DNA of 64,000 bases. Source: Phoronis australis (lineage: Eukaryota > Phoronida > Phoronidae). The stretch covers positions 237,647 through 301,646 of the forward strand of contig NMRA01000493.1 of NCBI GenBank assembly GCA_002633005.1, in the 5' to 3' direction. Positions 41,710-53,700 of this stretch are shown one piece after another. The position numbers and the translations under genes were made by a program. A model generated the notes under the pieces. The model made no database searches. It saw only the letters and a list, made by a program, of their open reading frames with translations, and was not told the origin of the DNA. The stretch's first letter is position 1. Every line of letters begins with the position of its first letter.

Positions 41710-44700
41710 CTTATAAACAGAAAAAAAGCACGTCATAATCCATCATTCCCAACATACTGCCAAGTGTCATTTTCTCAATCTGCTTGAGACAGCTGCGTGG
41801 ATTAGACATCATATTCCATTTCAGAAGATTAATTTTTAACTAAAATAGCATAGTGACTTTAAGTTTTATAACTATTATGATTGAGAAATTATGATTCCCA
41901 AAAAATGAAAAGGATATTAATATGAAGAGTAGGAAACATGCTGAAAGTAAAATTTGGCAATGAAACTCTGTTTATCCAAAATAAAAAAATAACATTTGAA
42001 TAATCTATGTTGACTGTCAACAGTCAAATATTTGCACAATAATATGCTTTTACTCATTTTACAGCAAGTAGTGTCATGTTAAGCTCTTTCAAGTATCTTG
42101 TGGCGACATAGATGGCAGCTTCTAAGCAGCTTAGGCATTAGAAAAAGGTCGTCTTGTTGAGAACTCAAGTCAAAATTAGTATGAGGTGCAAAATGGTTGA
42201 AAACAGTCCAAAATGCTGACCTTTTGCCGTATTGTCGCAGCATTAGGTCCATGGGCGTCTGTGTGGAATTGTGCTTACCTATATATCCAAAACTTAGGCG
42301 CATGCGCCAATATGCGAACCACTTGGGTACAAAAGGGCACAAAAAGGCAATATTACAGATATATGCCCATCGACTTTAAGGCAGGGTAATGCGGTAATAC
42401 AAATTCAAACCATTCGTGAAAATAATAAGGAACTCCAAAGATACAGAGGCAAATGTAAAACAAATTGCCAATAGGAAGCACACCAGTAGTTAAAACGAGT
42501 GTGCCTACATGCAAATTAATGTATGGGTCTATGCATTGTGCAACATTAATGTATGGGTCTATGCATTGTGTAACATTAATGTATGGGTCTATGCATTGTG
42601 CAACATTAATGTATGGGTCTATGCATTGTGTAACATTAATGTATGGGTCTATGCATTGTGCAACATTAATGTATGGGTCTATGCATTGTGTAAATATGCG
42701 AACCACTTGGGTACAAAAAGGCACCAAAAAGGCATTACTTGGGATATAAGGCCATGTGTTTAAAGGCGCTGCAAATGGTAAATACTTGAGAGATAGTCAA
42801 ATCAATGTACATTAGTTGTACTCTCCTCATTAGGAAAACATTTTGGTGAAACTTCATCAAGACCTATCAAAAACCTAGTTAGTGGATATTGGGGGCGTAC
42901 GCAATGACAATTTGCCACTACGAGGCATTTCAGTAGCTCTCCATGATAGCAAGTAGCAACATATATTAAAGGAGCATGCCACCTAAAAACCAACCTAATT
43001 TGTATCAGTTTAGATCGAGTAGTTCTATTTCAAAAAGGCACGTATGGTTGCGTTACCTGACACCTGACGGAGGTGTTGAAATTATCCAATGACGTAATTG
43101 GTTTCACACGCAATCTGTTCAGCAGTTCACAACACGGGTTACTGGTGTCAGCTTATTGCTTGAATTCATCGTTTAACACCAATAAATCATCAAACTTCGA
43201 TGTAAAACTCTTAAAAATACACCAAGTTCTTATAAAAACGTGTTGTTTATTTCACTGTCTTGGTGTTTGGACACATCGTAGCCTATAAAGTTCGGCAGGC
43301 TAATAACGTCCGTAGCCTTTTGGGTCTGTTCGGAGATAAATTCTAAGTATTTTTCCGTAACATACACGCAGGAGAACCTAGATCTGTGTTGTTTTAGACT
43401 TGTTATTTTTTGAGTTCTAAACACACAAAACGATTGTTATCCTGGCCAGTGGCTCGGAGCCCGATCAGGCCCGTCGCGGCCGGCGGGACTGACTCATTAT
43501 CCCGGCCAGTGGCTCGGAAGCTGATCAGACATCACGAACATAAACCATCCAAAGTTGGAAACTAAACTTCCAGTCAAGAAATACTAGTGAGCCAAAGAAG
43601 TAAAGTGCACGTGATTATGTTGGTGAATTAGCCACGAAACTGCAAATCTACTTATTCGTCGGCGGGGGCCGCGAAGTCAGGTTCCGCTTTGGCCGCCACA
43701 GACCGTCACGGCAGAAGTTTTACATTGACAATCGTTATTTGAATAATGTAAATGTAAATAAAGATTCCCCTAACACCTGGCCGTGGGATAGAAATCGAGT
43801 TGTTTCACAACCGTTTCTGTCAGCAAACACTGAATTAGCATGAGCTCGGCACGGCCTCGGTGTCCCATCAATTAGTTTTATTACACATAAAGCCGTTAAC
43901 ACAGTGATTTATTCATTGCTGGCTTCTCAAATCATTTGCACTCACGAACACTCCAAAGGCATTCCAAATTGTATCTAATGAGACAGACTGTTTCAGTTTC
44001 ATATCAGTATTGGTATAAGGGTGAGAATAATTCATTTTGAAACAGAACGCTCAGTAATAAACGTCAACACGGCAACTCACAATCCCGCCCTTAGACGAGC
44101 TCACTGCATCCCAACGAAGACTTTGCAGGTGGATTGTTAAGTTTCACAGGCTATCAGTTCGAACAGGAATACAGTGATGAAGAAATATTAGAGAGGCGCC
44201 GTGAAAAAGCTCAAACAACGGAACGTATGGATAGTTATTTGGTAAGCTGGCATTGGTCAGGCACTGTCCCGCGACGACTGCAGGCCACAGACACGGAGAT
44301 GTTTTACGGCTTCATACTTGCTACATACAGCGTACTCACTACCGCGAACCACTTCCTAAGCATTTCGAACTCTCGAGGAAGTCGAAAAAACGATATAGCC
44401 GCTTTCTTCTCAGCTGCATAATTCAGACAAGCGGGAACGATGCACCGCAACATAGCGGCATTAACTCTGCAAATGAACCACTGACGTCGTTTCTCACCTT
44501 CCTCACAGGTTAAGGAGACACCTCTCGGCAAGGCGATGTGGATATAGACCGATTAAGATGGCAAAAAATATTATGATCCAAGATTTTTCCAACGGAGGCT
44601 GTAAAATGGTCAATTTAAAAAGTTATATTAAGTCGTTAAAATTTACATGGTTCGTGAAACTTGTGATGGCCAATCAATCTTCCTGGAAATTGATTGTTAT

Positions 44701-47700
44701 GAAAAACCGCTTTTTTGCTGGAAAAAACTTTCTTCATGTTGGGGCCAAATTTTATAGCCAATGCTCGTGAATTTTTAAGAATGTCTTTTGGAAAGAAGTA
44801 TTTTTAGTTGTTGGGGAAGTACTCTCTAGTATCTCAGATTATCACATTAAAGAGGAATTTTATTACGAACCACTCTCAATGAACATATTTTGATAGATAA
44901 AAAGTCTGTTTTCTACAATGACTGGTACAAAAGAGGGATAATTTTTATCCACGATTTGTTGAACCATAATGGTCATTTTATGTCTTACCAGTGTGTTTGT
45001 GAAAGATACAGGTTTTCTCCATCATTTACATCTTTTTGGGGGTATTCGAAGTGCAATTCGTCAAACTATTCGTCATTCTCAAATTAGGCCATGTAGTGAA
45101 ATCGAGATAACCTTGCCTTTTTGCACAACATTTAATTCCATTCTTATATCGAGACAAAAAGTCAATAAACAAATTTATACCCACTTAATACAAAAATTAT
45201 ATAAAAAGCCCAAATTTGAGGAAAATTGGGAAAAACAGTTGAATACCGTAATTCCCAGTGAGTGGTGGAGAAAAGCTTATTCTTATTCTATTAACTTTTC
45301 TTGTGATGTCCAGCTTAAATGGTTTCAAATACGTTTAACTCACAGACTACTCGGAACCAATAAGTCTTTGTAAGATTGGTGTTAGAAATTCAGATAGTTG
45401 TATTTTTTGTAATTCTCATTCTGAAGACCTGTTTCATTTGTATTGGTCTTGTTTACGTGTCCAAAGTTTTTGGAAAACTGTTGAAAACTGGATAAAAAAA
45501 CCTCTGTGGAATTGATACGAAACTTGATCATTTTGACGTAATTTTTGGCTCCTTTAATGGACCAAAAATCATAAATCTACTTTTATGTTTAGGCAAGTAC
45601 CACATACACAAGCAAAGACTTCAGAATGTAGAACCATGTTTTGCACTTTTCAAACATTTTGTATTTGATTACTACAAAGTAGAAAAGGTTATGTACTGTA
45701 ACCAGTGCAGGTATCTCGACTTCGAGGAACGATGGCCCCTCTAGCACCATTACTTTAATTTATACTACATACAACCAATGGCCCCACTGTGTATGAATGT
45801 GAGCGTGACTGTGCGCGCGAATGTTTATGCTGTTTGGCTTTATTGTATTTGCATTACGATAACAATAAAACTTTTTGACAAAAAAAAAGAAGAAAAGACG
45901 GCAAAAAAACTAATTAAATCGGGTGGCATTCTCCTTTAAAGCAGTGCTCTTTCAATGACTTTGCAATAATAGACCAGGCACTAACAACAAAGGAGCTTAA
46001 AATTCGTGAGGCTCTACACATCAGTTGGTGCAAGCCCAATCTCAATAGGCAACTGACACACCACAGGTTGTCATTGTTGGTATAGTTCATTGTCACTCCC
46101 TGTTACTGACTGTATCTGTACTTCATTACTTGTAGCTGGGCCTAGCTAGGTGGCCACTGCATTCTCTCTTCTGATGATGGTGTTTGAACAAATGACACCG
46201 AAACATGTCAAGTCCACTTAAAACCATTGTTGTTTTCTTTAATATTGCAGTAGCCATATTCAACCAAAAATCAACACCAGCCATGTCTTCGTCAAACTTC
46301 ACGAAGATCCATCAAAGAACTTGGTACATTTTACAAATTGTAGAACATTATTAATTTAAACAAATTTTTTTATTTTTTTAGTGAAGTTGTACTTTAATGT
46401 TGAAGAGTTCTACCTACCCCACAGGAGAAGAGTAGAAATTGTTGTCTACTTCTACCATGCTGTAAAACAACCTGTCACGACACTCCTGTAGAAATGGAAA
46501 CAAAAATGGAAAGAACAACTGCTTTAATATGCAGACGTACATAGATGCCTGATGAAATGAGCCTTATGTCCAGAGATTGGTAATCATAGTATTAGAGAGC
46601 CTAATGTCCAGAGATTGGTCATCATAGTACAAGAGACCCTAATGTCTAGAGATTGGTCATAGTACAACAAGAGAGTTTAATATCCAGAGATTGGTCATCA
46701 TAGTACAAGAGAGCTTTATGTCCAGAGATTGGTCATCATAGTACAAGAGAGCCTAATGTCCAGAGATTGGTCATCATAGTACAAGAGACCCTAATGTCTA
46801 GAGATTGGTCATAGTACAACAAGAGAGTTTAATATCCAGAGATTGGTCATCATAGTACAAGAGAGCCTTTTGTCCAGAGATTGGTCCTCATACTACAAGA
46901 GAGCCTAATGTCCAGAGATTGGTCATCATAGTACAAGAGAGCCTAATGTCCAGAGATTGGTAATCATAGTACAAGAGAGCCTAATGTCCAGAGATTGGTC
47001 ATCATAGTACAAGAGAGCCTGTTGTCCAGAGATTGGTCATCATAGTACAAGAGAGCCTAATGTCCAGACATTGGTCATCATAGTACAAGAGAGCTTGATG
47101 TCCAGAGATTGGTCATTATTGTACATCAGAGCTCAAAGTCCAGAGATTGGTCATAATAGTACAAGAGAGCATAATGTCCAGAGATTGGTCATCATAGTAC
47201 AAGGGAGCTTAATGTCCAGAGATTGGTCATAGTACAGGAAAACCCCTTAAACTGAAACGCAGTTAGACTCCAAAACATACTAAAAATTTCAATGTTACAG
47301 CTGCATTTCATAGTTTGGCTGGCTAAAAACAAAAATCAAATTAAAACATGTTACCCTCATATTGCTCACAGTGATAAGACAGCGATACTTCCATTACCAA
47401 CTACAATCACAGAAAATGTGTAAATCCTCTATTTCTATTACCAACTACAGTGACAGGCAACGTGTACATCAAATTCGCAATTTTAGGGTAGGCCATCTCT
47501 AGTAAACTCTGAAGCGATTTCTAGAGTCACCCATGATTTCAATGTCAGAGCCATAAAGAATACCATGCAGTGGCAGATCTAGGATATCACAAGGGGGGCC
47601 CAACATTTTGTCTGTAAACATTTGCGCATAGAACCGAATGGCAAACCCCCCTCCCGCCAGGAAAATTTTTCTGTTTTTTCCTCTAAAAATGAAGCATTTT

Positions 47701-50700
47701 CCTTGATTCCTGAAGTATTATCAAAGAAAAAAGGCAAAGACAAAAAAAAACACGGAGAATGTGTCAAACTTTAAAAACTGCAATTATGAGACTCGAACTC
47801 ACGACCTGGCGGATAGAATGCGTGTGCTTTACCACTGCACCACCAAGACTTCACTAGCACATTGATTATAAGAGGCCTACTTGTTTATGGTCCACAGCGT
47901 TTGCGCGCGAAGCCTACTTCTTTTTGTAATATTTATTACACTTTTTTTATTTTGTGCAATCAGTCCGTAACAAATTTGTTGTATTTAAAATAGTCTTCAA
48001 TTGCCCAAAAGACCAAATCCGTTTTTTGTGTTGGCATTAATGACGCGATTGCCTTTAGAAATCGTCTTAAGTTAAGGTTTGACAAAGAGAAAATTATGAG
48101 TTTCTGAGTTATTCACTAAGGTTTCGATTAAAATTCACATTTTACCAGCAGCTTCTGTTTTTTCATCGTCACTCAGATTAAATTTTTTTTAAAAATGAAG
48201 TAATTTTCTTCATTGCACAGTGAAGCAGATGACGGAAACGGAGTTGTAGTGCGCAGCGCCACTGCCGGTCGTCTGAGATATCGCGGGAGAGCCTATACTT
48301 AGCCATAGTTCTATTACGATTTTGCCGTCTTCCGAATTTGACACTTGAAATTGCATCTGAGCCCCCCTCCCAAACAGACTAAAACTGAACTCATTTAAAT
48401 CTTGTTTCAGCCGTAAAATGTTAATTACCGGGGTTAATTAATAAACTCAACACTTCCCTACGATCTTGCTGTTTTATTTTTTTTTTGCGGCAGCCAAGGG
48501 GGGGGGGGGGGGCGGGCCCCCTGGCCCCCCCTAAATCCGCCTATGAATGAGACCAATTTTACGAGAGTAGACACCAAATTTGATTATCAATTTAGCCATC
48601 TAAGCAGGGCAAAATATACTTTTAATTAATTACAGAGTGATTAGCAAAATAAATGCCTTACAAGTACCATTATAACTGCTAACATTGTTAGCAATCAATA
48701 TCATCTACTTAAAAGACAGTGGCAATGTGCAGCACATGCCAACAAGAGCAACGCGGAGCGTTGAAATGTGCCCACGAATGCATTGCAAATGGTATGCTTT
48801 TAGGGTTATTTATTTGTATCATAAAAATGGCCATTAGATGGCGCAAAAACATACAATCCATCCAAAAACAGGAACATGCAACATTTCATAAAAATCTGTC
48901 AACGAACTTCAGAGAAACAAAGGAAAACAGAATAAAATGAAATTGCCACTAGGGGGCACAGTGTCCGTTGGATCTGTAGTCAGTCACCGTCATCAAAGGT
49001 CATCTTCACACTGAGAACATATATGCCAATTTTCAAATGATTTGGTTGATACAGGGGTGGATGCCAAAAACAAGATTTTAAAACAGCGAGAATGGCCACT
49101 AGGTGGTGCAAAATACCTAGATTCCATCCAAAAACAGGAAGATAGTGTCATCACACCAATAGATGCCTATATTTAAAATTTTATGAAAATCTGTTGAGGA
49201 CATTTGAAGATACCGAGTTAAACGCAAAAAAAATAAAATTGCCACTAGGGGGCACAACAGTAGTCAGATCTGTCCGAAAGTCGTCGTCATCCATAGTCAA
49301 CATCATATAAATACACTTGCTAAATTAAGTAGAGATCCTGCAAATGGTTTAGGAGATACAGCCATAGGCGCAACAAAAACAAAACTGCCAGTAGGAGGCG
49401 CCACAGTAGTCGAAATCGTCGGAAAATCATCGTCAATCATCCTCTTTATAGCACATACCTTCCAATTTTCACAATCATCCTTTGAGCGGTTTGGTTGATA
49501 GAGGGGTGGACGCAAAAAAACAGACTCGAAAACAGTAACAAGAGCAACGCAGAGCGTTAAAATGCGCCCACAATTGCACCGTATACGGTATCCTTCAAGG
49601 GTTGTTTATTGGTACCATAAAGTGGCCAGTAGAGGGCATATATGTAGTATGTTGTACTTTGCAAAATGGAAAGGCATGGTGATTGTCTCCTCAATAGGCT
49701 AGGGGCAAAATGTGAGTGATCTTCAAAATACAAGCACATCCTATACATCAGTTGCTTAAAGCACCACAGAAACATAGAATTAAAAACAAATTTACCAACA
49801 TACGAGATTAGCACAGCATTAGAATGCCAGAAACAAATTTCTACTTGGAACTTTTCCTTCATAGTCACGAAGTAACACAAAGTATACACCTGAAGACCTA
49901 TGAAAATACAGAGGTCAATGTAAAATACTAAAATTGCCACTAGAGGCATACCGGTAGTCAGAATCATCCTAAAGTCGTCATCGTCCGTTGTCAACATCAC
50001 ATAAATACACTTGCTAAATTTAGTAAAGATCCTGCAAACGGTTTGGGAGATACAGCCATGGGCGCAAAAAAAAACTGCCACTAGGAGGCGCCACAGTAAT
50101 CAGAGTCATGGGAAATTCAGCGTCAATTGTCCTCTTCATAGTAAGAACATACATGCCAATTTTCACAACCATACTTAGAGTGGTTTGGTTGATAGAGGGG
50201 TGGACGCCAAAAACAGACTCGGAAACACTAAAAATGGCCACTAGGTGGCGCAAACTATGTCGAATCCATCCGAAAACGGGAGGATAGCATCATCTCACTA
50301 ATAGGTGCCTACATACCAAATTTCATGAAAATACGTTCAGGACTTTTGAAGATACAAAGGTAAGCGTAAAAAACTAAAATTGCCACTAGGGGGCTCACCG
50401 GTAGTCAAATCCGTCCGAAAGTCGTCATGTTCTGTTGTTAACATCATATAAATATACTTACACAATTTCGTAAAAATCCTGCGAAAAGTTTAGGAGATAC
50501 AGCCATAGGCGAAAAAAAATAAAACTGCCACTAGGAGGCGCCACAGTAGTCGAAATCGTCATAAAATCATCGCCAACCGTCCTCTACATAGTAAGCATAT
50601 ACATGCCAATTTTCACAATCATCCTTTGAGCGGTTTGGTTGATAGAGGGGTTGACGCACAAAAACAGACTCGAAAACACTAAAAATGGCCACTAGGTGGC

Positions 50701-53700
50701 GCAAACTATGTCGAATCCATCTGAAAACGGGAGGATAGCGTCATCTCACTAATAGGTGCCTACGTACCAAATTTCATGAAAATCCATTCAGGATTTTTGA
50801 AGATACAAAGGTAAGCGTTAAAAATAAAATTGCCACTAGGGGCACACCGGTAGTCGGATCTGTCCGAAAGTTCGCTCATGCCGCCCCATTCATGAATGGA
50901 ACATATGTGCCAAATTTCATGAACGTATGTCAAAGGGCTTGGGAGATAAAGCAGCGGACGCCGGACGGACGCCGTCTGGACGGACGGAGATGACGGCATA
51001 ATGCGTCCACATAATATAAATATGTAGGCGCATAAAAATAATCCGCCAAAATGGTCCGAAATTTTTGTCATGAAAGCCGACTCTAGGCGGGAACCATGGT
51101 TATGACGTCTGAGGGCACAGTTCACCATCAGAGCAACTCAAGTGACTAGTTACAGTTTATTTTCACCAATTTCGGACAAACATAATTCCCATAAATTCCC
51201 CTATTTCACTTTTCAAAGACTCGTAAGAATGCTATGAATGCCCCGAGTGATGGCCACAGTGAACATGTTGAACTGATAAAGCTTTCATTTTGTGCTACGT
51301 ATCATTCACAGAAAAAATTAATATCACTTGTCTGCCATATTGTCTCCTAAATTGATGAGATTTTACCCAAAACTTTGTTTACACATATCTATTTTATTGT
51401 GGCACTTAGAAAAAAATAAAGATTGAATTTAAAGTGACAGACAGTGCAGTTGACCCCATGTATCTTACCGTGTGGAATTTGGCTTTTTTATTCTGAACTT
51501 TGAGGTAGTTGTGCAGAATCTCTTTCGGGGAAACCGACTGTACGAAATCCCGCCTACATAAAGGAAAACAAAGAGATAAATTACAGTTGCCAAATTGCTG
51601 CAAGATACAACATGTACATCAAAGCAATAGTTTTTACAACCACGGTCAACTTACACATACATTAGGAAAAATTGGGTCTTGGAAGCTTGAATGTTCTATT
51701 TTTGATCTTTGTAATCAAGGAAGGCGTAAACTGTACTTGCATGAACTAAAACCAGGACTTTGGACTTTGTAATAAGTTATATAATTGCACAATATGTTGT
51801 ACCGATATTCGACTGTTCACTTGTTACCAAAGCTACAGGGGGCAGCACTGTAGAAGGCTCATGTACTTAGCATCCCATTGATTAAGGAAATGGAGGAACA
51901 GCACTTTCTGATTGGTTGAAAAGTAACAGTTGGCACAACAATTGGTTAATGTTGAGAATTTCAGTAAGTTGCTCCATCTATTGAGAAATGCCTGAAGTGG
52001 TTGGCTGCTGCATTCCAAACAAGTACTAATTTTGTGAAATACTCAAGACAACAACGCTACTCTCCAGCTTATCCCCAATCATGCTCTTGCGATATACGTC
52101 TAAACTGAGTGTTGGTAATCACCCCATCACCGGGCCACTTTTATCCACAGATAACAGCAAGACAACAAGTATTCTCTGAACTTCCACGCATGAATGAAAA
52201 TCACGTAATATCACATTTACAGTGCACATAAAAAGAAACGATAAAAATTGAAACAGGTCACACAAATGTAAGACGTGGCGGTAGAATTTCAAGTCCAAAT
52301 TCACACAGTACAATAAATCTCAAGCCCATTGCATGAAACAGTCCAATTTCACATACCGGTAGTACAACGAATCTCAGGCCCATTGCACGAAACAGTCCAG
52401 TTTCAAACAGTACAATAAATCTCAAGCACATTGTATGAAGCAGTCAAATTTCACAATAATTCTCAGGCTTTTTGCATGAAGCAGTGATGTCCCAAATAGG
52501 GATTCAACTCAGTTCTCTTTATCTTTTGCGCAAACGTTATTGATTAAGTGCTAGTCCACGAGAGCGACCAACCATGAGCGGCAAGGTGGGGGTCAGCCGA
52601 TTTTCACCAAATTTGGCACATATGTAGTCCTATGGGATCTATAAACAGCGGTAAAATATTTCCTCAAAATATTGTGTTTTTCTAAAGTTATAGGTTCAAA
52701 CACATTTTACGGTTTCGCAGCCATGTTTTCACGGTATAAGAACTTCCAGTTGTAACTGTTCATATTTTTCCTTGAATGAAAGCTATTGATTTATTATTCA
52801 CTTGGCATTGTTTAGTGGTGCCTATAGATTGTTACACAGATGTCTTCAGTGAAACACGATTCCGATTTACCACCCTCATTTAGTAGTTTTACTACACTGC
52901 CCCCCGTTATGCCATTTTGAGGTCATGTTCAGGACACTGCTGTACCAAATCTGCCCCCACTGTTATGAGAATGAAACTTAGCCAAAATGTTGACAAAACA
53001 TGTTACTTTCATTACATAAAATAAAAACTTTGTCAGCCAGTTTATTAGTTATACATTTTGGCACCTCAAATGTACTAAAATGAGAAATTTTCATATATCT
53101 GAGATCGATGCGTGAGCACCGTAAAATCCGATTGTCCTTCATACTTTTCGATATTTTGCAACAAGTTAGTTCCTCCTGAATGTTTTGAACGTTTTACTAC
53201 TGATCACTTTGGGCTATAGAACCCCTAAATACCATACATGGCTCCATTTTGTAAAAAGCCGATTATGTCCTCCACAGTGAACAGGGTTAGACATGAACTC
53301 GACAAATGTAGGTTATTTTGATTTACAGTTGTTGTACTTTGCAATTTCCTCATGGGTATTTCTTCGCACATATTCAAGTCAGATTTTCTGTTGATCAAAT
53401 GTTCATGCAATGCATTGTAATATCAAATGAATGATAAGTTTGGTGGCATGACCGCAGTTTTTCCCACGACTTAAAACAAAAGACCGCAGAAATTTTCCTG
53501 ACGAAATACCGGGTTTGCAGTTCTCTAAAAACATTCGAATGACAAGACAAACTCCACCACTGTCCGTGGCAACTCGTCGCATGTTTTTCGCCCATCGGTC
53601 CTATCATTGTTTTCCTTTGTTGTGTCATTGTTGGATATAACAACACAGGTCGCATGGATATAGAACCTTGCGTACATCAGACCGTTGCCGATAAGTGCTC

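Larger units (their letters stand above)
42970..45935. mobile_element. Kolobok-type DNA transposon with nested LINE, in a DUS2 intron
   Basis: The left end is AGGAGCATGCCACC and the right end is GGTGGCATTCTCCT, its near-exact reverse complement. Both are flanked by TTAA (42966-42969 and 45936-45939). TTAA target sites plus a THAP-domain exon inside (44340-44453) are the marks of the Kolobok superfamily. The first 330 bases match the fragment at 36574-36890. A LINE tail (44558-45890) is inserted inside. The rest of the transposase is not recognised, so the element is probably dead. Confidence 0.75.

Noticed and set aside
42353-42749. Long open frames on both strands (up to 124 codons)
   Set aside because: They read through the 30-bp array, whose period is divisible by three, so open frames are expected without coding.
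46550-47235. CRISPR-like regular repeats
   Set aside because: The 38-bp units are tandem with no unique spacers, and the DNA is clearly animal.
48719-51128. Minus-strand frames of 70 to 174 codons
   Set aside because: They run through the dispersed CTCF-like repeat units and change between near-identical units, so they are not genes.
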